DNA of 64,000 nucleotides from Flagellimonas sediminis (GTDB lineage: Bacteria; Bacteroidota; Bacteroidia; Flavobacteriales; Flavobacteriaceae). The notes under the pieces were generated by a model, which did no database searches, was not told where the DNA came from, and worked only from the letters and a program-made list of their open reading frames with translations. The stretch lies in assembly GCF_010500845.1 (NCBI RefSeq), contig NZ_JAAAMI010000007.1:124001-188000 (forward strand), given 5' to 3'. How positions within the stretch are numbered: position 1 is the stretch's first letter; each line of letters starts with the position of its first letter. Of the stretch, positions 42,672-50,887 are shown piece by piece. The translations under genes were made by a program, and so were the position numbers.

Positions 42672-43154
42672 ATGGCCACAGAGAACAAAAACTTATCCGT
42701 TTACGATAAAAATAAAATCCCAAACGCGAAGGATCTTCGGTTTGGGATTGTTGTTTCGGAATGGAACGGACAGATTACCGAATCCCTTTTCCAAGGTGCC
42801 CAAGAGGCTCTTTTGGATTGTGGGGCTTCGCCAGAAAATATTATCCGTTGGAACGTACCCGGTAGCTTTGAGCTAACCTTTGGCAGCAAAAAAATGATCA
42901 AAACCCAAAAGGTGGATGCCATTATCGCCATAGGAAGTGTGATCAGGGGTGAAACCAGCCATTTTGATTTTGTGTGCAGTGCCACGGCCCAAGGCATCAA
43001 GGACTTGAATGTTGCCTACGATGTACCTGTTATCTTTTGTGTGCTTACCGACGATAATATTCAGCAGTCCTTAGACAGAAGCGGTGGCAAACACGGCAAC
43101 AAAGGTACTGAAGCAGCCATTGCAGCCATTCAGATGGCGGTGTTGGGAAAATAA
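42672..43154 (+). CDS. ribH: 6,7-dimethyl-8-ribityllumazine synthase
   Basis: This 160-residue enzyme condenses the pyrimidine intermediate and 3,4-dihydroxybutanone phosphate to lumazine, the next to last step in riboflavin synthesis. FGIVVSEWNGQITESL, WNVPGSFELTF, and GSVIRGETSHFDFVC with the catalytic His are all in place. The frame ends KHGNKGTEAAIAAIQMAV, again typical. I see no FMN riboswitch upstream. Confidence 0.96.
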   Translation: MATENKNLSVYDKNKIPNAKDLRFGIVVSEWNGQITESLFQGAQEALLDCGASPENIIRWNVPGSFELTFGSKKMIKTQKVDAIIAIGSVIRGETSHFDFVCSATAQGIKDLNVAYDVPVIFCVLTDDNIQQSLDRSGGKHGNKGTEAAIAAIQMAVLGK

Positions 43155-43226
43155 GAGCAAGTCAAAGTGCCAAGTTCAAGTTCAAGCCGAACGTTTCTGT
43201 TTTTCCTGAAATCCAATATGCCAAGA

Positions 43227-43266
43227 ATCTAACAATCCAATAATCCAACAATCCAGTAGTCTAACA
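43227..43266 (+). repeat. five tandem 8-base repeats, consensus AATCYAAC
   Basis: Five adjacent imperfect copies: AATCTAAC, AATCCAAT, AATCCAAC, AATCCAGT, AGTCTAAC, in the 212-base gap between ribH and the next gene. The rest of the gap shows no gene; the promoter box of the downstream gene lies at 43338. Confidence 0.7.
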
Positions 43267-43337
43267 ACACATCAAGCTGACCAACGGTTGTTAACATTTT
43301 TTAGGAACGGTCTCCGAGCCCTTTTTTCTATTTTGAG

Positions 43338-43345
43338 TACCTTTG
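43338..43345 (+). promoter_or_regulatory. -7 promoter box and Shine-Dalgarno-like site for the 94-residue protein
   Basis: TACCTTTG lies 21 bases before the ATG at 43367. A purine stretch GGAGAAGG at 43354-43361 is 5 bases before that ATG, one of the few clear Shine-Dalgarno-like sites in this window. Confidence 0.45.
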
Positions 43346-43366
43346 GGCATATAGGAGAAGGATATC

Positions 43367-43651
43367 ATGCGAAACCCCTTGAAACTTAGAAAAAATAGAA
43401 GCTTCGAGTATTCACCACGATACTACAAGGGTGAGGGCAATCCTTTTAAGATAGAACACAAACTGGATAAATTCCGAAGTACGGTACAAACCAATCGAGG
43501 GTTGAAGAACAAGTTCAGCTCGGCCATGGATGACCTGAAGAATGAAGGGGACAAGAACTTGAAACTTCGATTTCTCGTGATTGTAGCCATCTTGGTCTTA
43601 TTGTTCCTCATCATCATTGACTTCGATTTATCGATATTCTGGACTTCCTAA
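43367..43651 (+). CDS. small single-pass membrane protein of unknown function
   Basis: This 94-residue protein has a basic N-terminal ~65 residues (NPLKLRKNRSFEYSPRYYKG, DKFRSTVQTNRGLKNKFSS) and a C-terminal transmembrane helix (LRFLVIVAILVLLFLIIIDF), so the N-terminus is probably cytoplasmic. I recall similar short proteins next to ribH and mutL in Flavobacteriaceae, sometimes mislabelled as riboflavin synthase subunit. The TAA of this gene overlaps the mutL ATG by one base (TAATG). Confidence 0.65.
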   Translation: MRNPLKLRKNRSFEYSPRYYKGEGNPFKIEHKLDKFRSTVQTNRGLKNKFSSAMDDLKNEGDKNLKLRFLVIVAILVLLFLIIIDFDLSIFWTS

Positions 43652-45498
43652 TGGCGGATATCATCAAACTTTTACCGGACCATGTTGCCAATCAGATTGC
43701 GGCAGGGGAGGTGGTTCAACGTCCTGCTTCAGTAGTCAAGGAGTTGATGGAAAACGCCATAGATGCCGGTGCCAGCACCATTAAGTTGATCATCAAAGAC
43801 GGGGGAAAGACCTTGATCCAAGTGGTGGATGATGGCATGGGAATGAGCGAGACCGACGCCCGATTGTCCTTTGAGCGCCATGCTACATCCAAGATTACAT
43901 CCGCCCAAGATCTCTTCAATTTACATACCAAAGGGTTCCGTGGTGAGGCGTTGGCCTCCATTGCCGCCATTGCCCATGTAGATATGCAAACAAGGAAAGA
44001 GGATAGTGAGGTAGGGGTGCAGATCAAGATCGAAGGTAGTAAGATTGTTTCCCAAGACGTTGTGGTCACTCCAAAAGGAACGTCCATTTCCGTGAAAAAC
44101 CTGTTTTTTAATATTCCGGCGAGAAGAAATTTTTTAAAGTCGCACCAAGTGGAGCTACGGCATATTACCGATGAGTTCCATCGCGTGGCCTTGGTACATC
44201 CCAACATCGAATTCCATTTTTATAACAACGGATCGGAACTGTTCAATCTGCCCAAAACAAGACACCGTCAGCGGATTGCCCATATTTTCGGCAACCGCAT
44301 GGAGGACCGATTGGTACCCGTGAACGAAGAAACCGAGGTGGTAAAGATCTCGGGTTTTGTCTGTAAACCCGAATTTGCCAAAAAGAGCAGGGGCGAGCAG
44401 TTTTTCTTCGCCAACGACCGTTTTATCAAAAGTCCTTACCTGCATCACGCGGTGACAGCCGCCTTTGAAGGTTTGATTAAGCCAGAGATGTACCCTGGTT
44501 ATTTTCTGTATTTGGAAGTGGACCCATCGTCTATCGATATCAACATACATCCCACCAAAACTGAAGTGAAATTTGATGATGAAAATACCTTGTACGCCAT
44601 CTTGCGTTCCACGGTAAAACACAGTTTGGGGCAATTCAACGTGGCACCCGTTCTGGATTTTGAACACGACCCCAATTTGGATACACCTTATGCCTACAAG
44701 GAAAGGGATGCCATTTTACCAAAGGTAACGGTGGATGCATCTTTCAATCCTTTTATTGAGAAATCAGGCGGAAGGGCTATGGGCGGTTCCTTTCAAAAGG
44801 CCAGTGCAAAAGGTTGGGAGAGTATGTTCGAAGGATTGGAGAAGGATATAGATGTAGAGGAATTCAGCAGTGTGGTAATCGAATCTGAAAGTGAGGTCCA
44901 AGGTAGTCTGTATGCCGACGATGAAGTGGAGGAACATTTGGCGGCAACCTTTCAATTACGCAGAAAATATGTGATGAGCACTGTGCGATCGGGTTTATTG
45001 GTCATCCATCAGAATAGGGCCCATGAACGCATCCTGTTCGAAAAATTTTTAGGGGAGATTACGGTAAAAGAAGGGGTGAGCCAGCAGTTGCTTTTTCCTT
45101 TGGAACTGACCTTCAACAAAAACGAATTGACGGTTTTGAACGAAATCAAGGAAAGCCTGACAAATATTGGGTTTGCCTTTGAGAGTTTGGAGCATGAGAC
45201 TGTAAAAGTGACAGGAGTGCCGCTGATGGTCCCCGAAAGCGGGATTGGCACGGTATTGGACCGCCTGATTGCGGATTATATGGAAGGATTTGATAGTGGG
45301 TCGCTTTCGCAGGCAGAAATGTTGGCCAAGGTACTTTCCAAAAATTTGGCCATTAAAACAGGTGAAGTGTTGGACCAAGAGTCGCAATTGGCCTTGGTGA
45401 ACAATTTGTTCGCCTGCAAGGAACCTTCCCTGAGTCCATTTCAAAAAGTAACGTATACCATTATCTCCGAAGGAGATATCGATAAAAAATTCAGCTAG
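43651..45498 (+). CDS. mutL: DNA mismatch repair protein MutL
   Basis: The 615-residue protein couples mismatch recognition to repair. Its N-terminal GHKL ATPase shows IIKLLPDHVANQIAAGEVV, ELMENAIDAGAS, VDDGMGM and the TKGFRGEALASIAA lid. The C-terminal dimer domain retains HERILFE, but the endonuclease motifs look eroded: HQNR in place of DQHA, ACKEP in place of the ACR motif, and SPF at the place of the CPH motif, with a shortened loop. It therefore may lack nuclease activity; this needs alignment. The next genes are two rhomboids, adjacent and co-directional. Confidence 0.95.
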   Translation: MADIIKLLPDHVANQIAAGEVVQRPASVVKELMENAIDAGASTIKLIIKDGGKTLIQVVDDGMGMSETDARLSFERHATSKITSAQDLFNLHTKGFRGEALASIAAIAHVDMQTRKEDSEVGVQIKIEGSKIVSQDVVVTPKGTSISVKNLFFNIPARRNFLKSHQVELRHITDEFHRVALVHPNIEFHFYNNGSELFNLPKTRHRQRIAHIFGNRMEDRLVPVNEETEVVKISGFVCKPEFAKKSRGEQFFFANDRFIKSPYLHHAVTAAFEGLIKPEMYPGYFLYLEVDPSSIDINIHPTKTEVKFDDENTLYAILRSTVKHSLGQFNVAPVLDFEHDPNLDTPYAYKERDAILPKVTVDASFNPFIEKSGGRAMGGSFQKASAKGWESMFEGLEKDIDVEEFSSVVIESESEVQGSLYADDEVEEHLAATFQLRRKYVMSTVRSGLLVIHQNRAHERILFEKFLGEITVKEGVSQQLLFPLELTFNKNELTVLNEIKESLTNIGFAFESLEHETVKVTGVPLMVPESGIGTVLDRLIADYMEGFDSGSLSQAEMLAKVLSKNLAIKTGEVLDQESQLALVNNLFACKEPSLSPFQKVTYTIISEGDIDKKFS

Positions 45499-46233
45499 AT
45501 GGGTAGAATGACAGAGGCAGTAAAACATTTATTGATCATTAACGTGATCATGTTTTTTGCCACGCAATTGTACGGGGACCAAATGTACCAATGGATGTCG
45601 CTTTGGTTTCCCAAAAACCCCAATTTTGAATGGTGGCAGGTGGTGACCCACATGTTCATGCATGGCAACCTGATGCATATCGTTTTTAATATGTATGCGC
45701 TTTGGGCCTTTGGTACACCCCTGGAGCGTATTTGGGGCAGGAACAAGTTCCTGTTTTTCTATTTTTCGGCTGGATTGGGATCTGCGGCGTTACACACAGG
45801 AGTCAATTATTTCCTTTTTACCGAAGGAATCAGTGCATTGGAAGGGGCCGGTATTGCCAAAACGCAGATTTTGGATATTTTGACCAATGGGCAGTATAGT
45901 CCAGGGTGGTACGACATTGCCTCAAAAGGGACCATTGATAATATGTTAACGGCATTTAATACCCCTGCAGTGGGAGCTTCCGGAGCTATTTATGGTATTT
46001 TGGTGGCCTTTGCCTTTATGTATTCTGAGGCAAAACTGATGCTCATCTTCTTACCGGTGCCCATCAAGGCCAAATATTTTGTTCCGCTTTTGATAGCAGG
46101 CGACTTGATCTTTGGTATAGGCAATGTGAATACAGGAGTGGCGCATTTTGCCCATATTGGAGGTGCATTGATCGGGTTTATCATGATGTGGTACTGGAAA
46201 AAGAACCAGTTCAACAATAAACGTTGGAATTGA
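45499..46233 (+). CDS. rhomboid-family intramembrane serine protease (first of two)
   Basis: This 244-residue protein has six predicted transmembrane helices. The catalytic pair is Ser161 in VGASGAIYG and His219 in FAHIGGALIG, with HMFMHGNLMHIVFNM (His60, Asn64) stabilising the oxyanion. A polar insertion of about 50 residues (~105-155) lies between helices 3 and 4. It cleaves transmembrane substrates near the membrane surface; substrate unknown. It starts right after the mutL stop and is followed after 3 bases by a second rhomboid. Confidence 0.92.
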   Translation: MGRMTEAVKHLLIINVIMFFATQLYGDQMYQWMSLWFPKNPNFEWWQVVTHMFMHGNLMHIVFNMYALWAFGTPLERIWGRNKFLFFYFSAGLGSAALHTGVNYFLFTEGISALEGAGIAKTQILDILTNGQYSPGWYDIASKGTIDNMLTAFNTPAVGASGAIYGILVAFAFMYSEAKLMLIFLPVPIKAKYFVPLLIAGDLIFGIGNVNTGVAHFAHIGGALIGFIMMWYWKKNQFNNKRWN

Positions 46234-46236
46234 TCT

Positions 46237-47103
46237 ATGTCGAACGGAGGAATTCAATACCAGATAGCTAGACTGAGCATTGCAGAAAAATTGATTGCGC
46301 TCAATGTGCTGGTTTTTCTACTGGACGGACTTTCCACCGCCTTGATGGGGCATTCCCTTTCCACATGGTTTCAACTGCCAAAGGACTTTTTGGAGTTTAT
46401 CGGGCAGCCATGGTCGTTGGTCACCTATTCCTTTTTTCATGCCGGTTTCACCCACATATTTTGGAATATGATCATGCTCTATTTTGCGGGCCGTATCTTC
46501 CTTAACCTATTTGATGCCAAAAAGTTCATCAATGTTTATTTCTTAGGGGTCATAGTAGGTGGTTTGGTTTTTCTGTTGAGCTACAATATCTTCCCGACCT
46601 TATTGAACACCAACACGGCATTGATCGGGGCCTCGGCAGGGGTTACGGCTGTGTTGATTTTTGTATGCACGTACATTCCGAATCAAGAGGTACGTGTGTT
46701 TTTCTTCAATATTAAATTATGGTACGTAGGGGCATTTTTTGTGTTGATGGACTTGATCCAAATTCCCTACGGAGGTAATATTGGCGGACGGTTGGCCCAC
46801 TTAGGGGGTGCTTTTCTCGGATATATATATGCCCGTCAGCTTTTTATGGGCAACGACATAGGATCAGGGTTTACCAAATTGTGGGATGGCATTACCAATC
46901 TTTTTAAGCCCAAGGAAAAGAAGAGGGCTCCTTTAAGGACGGTCTATAAAAGGAATACTACTGCAGATGGCAAAACGGATTATGACAAACAGGCCAAACA
47001 GCGAAAAATAGATGGTATCTTGGATAAGATCAGTAAATCCGGCTACGAAAGCTTGTCCAAGGAAGAAAAGGATTTTTTGTTTAAAGCGGGTAAGGAAGAT
47101 TGA
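46237..47103 (+). CDS. rhomboid-family intramembrane serine protease (second of two)
   Basis: This 288-residue protein has a rhomboid core up to about residue 205 with Ser133 in LIGASAGVTA and His188 in GRLAHLGGAFLG, and HAGFTHIFWNMIMLYF with the conserved His and Asn. The C-terminal ~80 residues are a charged cytoplasmic tail (KEKKRAPLRT, DKQAKQRKIDGILDKISKSG) absent from its neighbour. The pair are distant paralogues. It follows the first rhomboid after 3 bases and precedes the EEP-family gene by 3 bases. Confidence 0.92.
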   Translation: MSNGGIQYQIARLSIAEKLIALNVLVFLLDGLSTALMGHSLSTWFQLPKDFLEFIGQPWSLVTYSFFHAGFTHIFWNMIMLYFAGRIFLNLFDAKKFINVYFLGVIVGGLVFLLSYNIFPTLLNTNTALIGASAGVTAVLIFVCTYIPNQEVRVFFFNIKLWYVGAFFVLMDLIQIPYGGNIGGRLAHLGGAFLGYIYARQLFMGNDIGSGFTKLWDGITNLFKPKEKKRAPLRTVYKRNTTADGKTDYDKQAKQRKIDGILDKISKSGYESLSKEEKDFLFKAGKED

Positions 47104-47106
47104 TTT

Positions 47107-48156
47107 GTGAAGAACCTCTCATTGTTTAATAAGATCATCTTTTTGCTGAACACCCTGTTTGCCTTGGTGTTGGCCATTTCCCTATTGGTTCCCTATGTGC
47201 CGACCAATTATATTTCATTCCTTTCATTCCTAAGCTTGGTGGTGCCAATATCAGTACTGGTCAATGCGGTTTTTGTTGCGTATTGGTTGTTGAAGAGGAA
47301 AAGGATTTTTTTATTGTCCGGAAGTCTACTGGTGCTTTGGTACCTGTTTTTGGGTTCTTTTTACAAGTTTTCTGGGCAAGAAAAGGTGGATGTTAAAGGA
47401 GAAAAAGATTTGTCCATAATGACATTCAATGCAAGGGGCTTTAATCTTTTTAAACAGATGGACGGGAACAATGTAGATACCTTAATCTACAATTTTGTTA
47501 CGGAAAAAGATCCAGATATCGTCTGCTTTCAAGAATCGTTGTATGCATTAAAGCGCAATAAAGCTTTAAGCCAATACAAATATAAGTTTATTGATTTTAT
47601 TTATGGAGTGCATAGAGGAAAAGTGATTCAATCCATCTATTCAAAGCATCCTATTATAAAAATAGACTCTATTAGTTTTCCGGGGAGCGCCAACAATGCC
47701 ATTTTTGCTGATATTTTATTCCATAAGGATACTGTCAGGATATATAATGTTCATCTTCAGTCTTTTAGAATAATACCTGGTTTGAACACCATTAAAAATG
47801 AAGAGTCTTCCAAATTGTTTGCTAGATTAAAAAAGGCAATGCTCAAACAATATGAACAGGCTAATTTGATCAAGGAAAGTATGGAAAAGACCCCTTACAA
47901 GAAAATATTGGTGGGAGACTTCAACAATACCCAATATTCCAACGTATACCAAGTAATTAAAGGAGAAATGAACGATTCTTATTTTGAACAGGGGAAAGGT
48001 TTCGGTAGAACCTATGATCTGTTGAAATTCCCAATTCGAATCGATTATATCCTATCCGACCCCGAATTTGAGGTGCTTTCCCATCAAAATTTCAACGAAA
48101 GACTTTCTGACCACTTTCCGGTCATGGCCACATTGCGATTGAACTCAGAGCAATAA
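47107..48156 (+). CDS. endonuclease/exonuclease/phosphatase-family membrane protein
   Basis: The CDS has 349 residues and starts with GTG at 47107, 3 bases after the second rhomboid stop. Three hydrophobic segments (about 8-25, 35-57, 65-85) precede an EEP catalytic domain at about 98-349: MTFNARGFNLF, DIVCFQES (metal-binding Glu), LVGDFNNTQYSN, RIDYILSD and LSDHFPVMA. It could be a nuclease, a phosphoesterase or lipid-type hydrolase; the family alone does not tell. The convergent DUF6122 gene overlaps its last 12 bases. The middle part is visibly more AT-rich than the neighbours. Confidence 0.88.
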   Translation: MKNLSLFNKIIFLLNTLFALVLAISLLVPYVPTNYISFLSFLSLVVPISVLVNAVFVAYWLLKRKRIFLLSGSLLVLWYLFLGSFYKFSGQEKVDVKGEKDLSIMTFNARGFNLFKQMDGNNVDTLIYNFVTEKDPDIVCFQESLYALKRNKALSQYKYKFIDFIYGVHRGKVIQSIYSKHPIIKIDSISFPGSANNAIFADILFHKDTVRIYNVHLQSFRIIPGLNTIKNEESSKLFARLKKAMLKQYEQANLIKESMEKTPYKKILVGDFNNTQYSNVYQVIKGEMNDSYFEQGKGFGRTYDLLKFPIRIDYILSDPEFEVLSHQNFNERLSDHFPVMATLRLNSEQ

Positions 48157-48453
48157 ACAATCCGTGATATCCGCAAAAATGTGGATGAGGAGGGCAAGCC
48201 CGATGATGCGGGTCGCCTTAAAAAATGGGAGGATACCATATCCTGCTATAGCCCAATAGGAATGCAGGGGGTGGAATCCGATGCTGCAACGGTGGGGATC
48301 GAACAAAGGGTCGGCCCACAAATGGTCAACATCTATCAAAATACCGGCCCACAGAATCAATATGATTCGAATTCGATCATCCTTGAAAATAAAAAGGGCT
48401 ATTAGAATGGGCACCAAAAAATGAATCCCGTAGTGGATAAGATGCCTTGCCAT
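48145..48453 (-). CDS. DUF6122 small membrane protein
   Basis: This 102-residue membrane protein has about three hydrophobic segments and conserved His/Asp-rich loops: LIDVDHLWADPLFDP, CSIGFHPLHSYWAI and HIFADITDC. It resembles a shortened version of the YdjM-like membrane metal-dependent hydrolase family. The gene closes the operon that starts at parA; its start lies 1 base after the WbqC stop. Confidence 0.72.
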   Translation of the reverse strand: MARHLIHYGIHFLVPILIALFIFKDDRIRIILILWAGILIDVDHLWADPLFDPHRCSIGFHPLHSYWAIAGYGILPFFKATRIIGLALLIHIFADITDCLLL

Positions 48454-48454
48454 T

Positions 48455-49078
48455 TTAAAAATCCAAGGGTTGCAACTTCAAATAGTCCAAAGCATTGGTT
48501 CCTTCATTAAAAAGGAGGTCCAAAATACTCAGGTTTGGTAGAAAACCATGTCGATCTTCAAATACCTGTGGATAGGGTTCAAGCTCCATTTTCCTTTGCT
48601 TTTTGGCCTCTGCCAAAAAACGCGCATCTACTTTGTCCGTTGGCTCCAACTCAAAAGTATCGGTCTGTGCATTACCTATCGTCACGCCTATACAATTTCC
48701 TATAACTTCAATGGTCTTCAAGTTAAAATCCAGTAATGATGCGTCATCGCCTTCGAATAAAGGTCTAATATCATCCTCGTAAAACTCAAAAAAGGGAGAG
48801 GTACGATATGCAGTTTCCAAGGTCCTCCAGTGCTGTTTCTTCCATGGATAGCTGTTATCCATATGAACATCGGCATATTTTTGTCTGCCTTCCTCGCCCC
48901 CCGCATGTTTTATCGGGATGTTGAGCATGTGCCTACCTTTATCCGTACAGATGTAACATCGATTTCGGTAGGTCTGCTTCTGAAAATTGTCCTTCACCTC
49001 CCAAATCACTTCATTCTTAACCAAAGCCGCAAAAGTGGCAATATTTGGGAAATAGGTGGGATGGAGCAGTAATTTCAA
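48455..49078 (-). CDS. WbqC-family protein
   Basis: This 207-residue protein begins LLLHPTYFPNIATFAALVKNEVIWE and continues with NFQKQTYRNRCYI and LNIPIKHAGG, the WbqC-like signature. The family is linked to O-antigen or glycan biosynthesis by its founding member, but its chemistry is not established as far as I know. It lies 18 bases after lepB and is followed by DUF6122. Confidence 0.85.
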   Translation of the reverse strand: MKLLLHPTYFPNIATFAALVKNEVIWEVKDNFQKQTYRNRCYICTDKGRHMLNIPIKHAGGEEGRQKYADVHMDNSYPWKKQHWRTLETAYRTSPFFEFYEDDIRPLFEGDDASLLDFNLKTIEVIGNCIGVTIGNAQTDTFELEPTDKVDARFLAEAKKQRKMELEPYPQVFEDRHGFLPNLSILDLLFNEGTNALDYLKLQPLDF

Positions 49079-49096
49079 TTTTAAAAGTTTAAGAAT

Positions 49097-50839
49097 TTAT
49101 CCGTTTTGCTTCTTTTTTCGTTTACGGAAGAAATCAAAAACAAACCATCCTATCAAAAGGGCCACAAAATATTTTAAATAGGAAACGGGTTCGCCACTTC
49201 CCCCAACAGTGGTAAAGATTCGATCCCAACGGGGTCTCCAATTAGCTATGCCTTCCTGGAAATTGTCAAAACTCATCCATAGGAAAACAGGTTTGCCCAC
49301 AATGTGGTCAGCTGGCACATAGCCCCAAGTACGGCTATCTTCAGAATGGTCACGGTTGTCACCCATCATCCAATAATAATCCTGTTTAAAGGTGTAGGAG
49401 TTGGCTTCCTGACCGTTGATGTAGATCTTATTGCCAGTAATTTTCACATCATTGTGTTCGTAATCCCTTATGATTTTCTTGTAAAGTGGGATGGTCTTGG
49501 CATTGATTTCTACTGTAGTACCTGCCTTGGGTATGTAAATGGGACCGAAGTAGTCATTGTTCCAAGGGTATAGGTTAGGTTTTTGAGGGAATGCACCCGC
49601 GTATTCGCCTTTGGGCTCCTTGGTCTTCACCACCGAGTCAATGGCGGGATTTTTACGGAGTTGTGCAACCATCTCATCTGTCATGTTGGCCACCCTGGAC
49701 CTTGGTTTTTCCTCTGTCAACGATAACCTTAACTGGCGTATAACATCCGTTGGGATGCCTTTTTCTTTGGTAATCAATTCAATTTTGCCGTCACGTGTCC
49801 TATTACCACCCAAAATATAGGGGGAGAGGGCATTGATCTGACTTTCCGAAACATTGGTTGCAATGTATTTTCGAAGATAATCCGATGCATCAACATCTTC
49901 CAAAAAACGGCTAGAGACCCCATTTTGGGCATATACTTCATAATCATACATGGGTTTTGCGCGGTCGGATAGCTTCAATTGCTTCCCGTTGATATAGACA
50001 TATCCGTCAATGACTTGAAGGGAATCACCTGGAGTGCCCACACATCGTTTTACGTAGTTGGATTTTTTGTCGACAGGTTTCATCACAGCTTTTTGCGCCT
50101 TGAAAAACTGGTACAGGGTATCCGATGGGAGACTGAAAACGACAATATCATTTTTCTTGACCTTTTCAAAGCCGGGCAAACGCATATAGGGCAGTTGCAA
50201 CCTGTTGATCCATGATGTCTTGTAGGTCTCGGGATCAACATCGGCCAAGTAGGAACGTGTTTTGAGTATGGGAAGGGTGTCATGCACCATGGGTGCCGCC
50301 AAAGTGGTCATGGGAACCCTGGCCCCATAATGGAACTTGCTTACGAACAGAAAGTCGCCGATCCGCAGGGTGCGCTCCAAAGACCCGGTCGGTATTACGT
50401 AAGGTTGAATAAAATAGGTATGGACAAAAGTGGCGGCCACAATGGCAAATACAATGGAACTTACCCATTCGCCAAGACCAGTGCGTGGTTTTAAGCTTCT
50501 ATCCTCGATGTAGGACACCTCTTCAAAATAGTTGATGTAATAGATATAGAACCCAAGGGTAAGGATCACCAACCAAGTGTCCAAAAGGGAATGTTTGCCA
50601 AAACTCCTGATGGTTTCCACCCAAACCACGGGGAACATCAATAAATTGATAATGGGAATGAAAAGCAACAGCACCCACCACCATGGCCTTTTGATGATTT
50701 TCATCAGAATGATACCATTATAAACCGGAATTGCGGCTTCCCAAGCTTTTCTACCTGCTTTTACGTAAAGCTTCCAAGTTCCCAAAAAGTGGATGACTTG
50801 AATGATCAAGATAAAAATGATCCATTGTGTTCCGTCCAT
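49097..50839 (-). CDS. lepB: signal peptidase I, long Bacteroidota form
   Basis: This 580-residue enzyme removes signal peptides from exported proteins. Four hydrophobic segments precede the catalytic core. Ser153 sits in IPTGSLERTL (Thr in place of the usual Ser before Gly) and Lys264 in NYVKRCVGTPGD; the last box reads MMGDNRDHSEDSRTWGYVP at about 505-523. The ~230 residues between the Lys and GDNR boxes form a large insert, common in this phylum. A C-terminal transmembrane helix ends the protein. dapB lies upstream and WbqC downstream on the same strand. Confidence 0.95.
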   Translation of the reverse strand: MDGTQWIIFILIIQVIHFLGTWKLYVKAGRKAWEAAIPVYNGIILMKIIKRPWWWVLLLFIPIINLLMFPVVWVETIRSFGKHSLLDTWLVILTLGFYIYYINYFEEVSYIEDRSLKPRTGLGEWVSSIVFAIVAATFVHTYFIQPYVIPTGSLERTLRIGDFLFVSKFHYGARVPMTTLAAPMVHDTLPILKTRSYLADVDPETYKTSWINRLQLPYMRLPGFEKVKKNDIVVFSLPSDTLYQFFKAQKAVMKPVDKKSNYVKRCVGTPGDSLQVIDGYVYINGKQLKLSDRAKPMYDYEVYAQNGVSSRFLEDVDASDYLRKYIATNVSESQINALSPYILGGNRTRDGKIELITKEKGIPTDVIRQLRLSLTEEKPRSRVANMTDEMVAQLRKNPAIDSVVKTKEPKGEYAGAFPQKPNLYPWNNDYFGPIYIPKAGTTVEINAKTIPLYKKIIRDYEHNDVKITGNKIYINGQEANSYTFKQDYYWMMGDNRDHSEDSRTWGYVPADHIVGKPVFLWMSFDNFQEGIANWRPRWDRIFTTVGGSGEPVSYLKYFVALLIGWFVFDFFRKRKKKQNG

Positions 50840-50887
50840 ATAAAAGTTTCTTAGTTAGACTCAAGGCCTAAATTGTTGTTACGTTTT

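Noticed and set aside
43227..43266. CRISPR array
   Set aside because: Units are 8 bases with no spacers, and no cas gene is present anywhere in the window.
47540..47900. AT-rich stretch in the EEP gene as a sign of horizontal transfer
   Set aside because: The frame is intact, the gene is tightly packed with its neighbours, and a local composition dip in a variable domain is not enough evidence.
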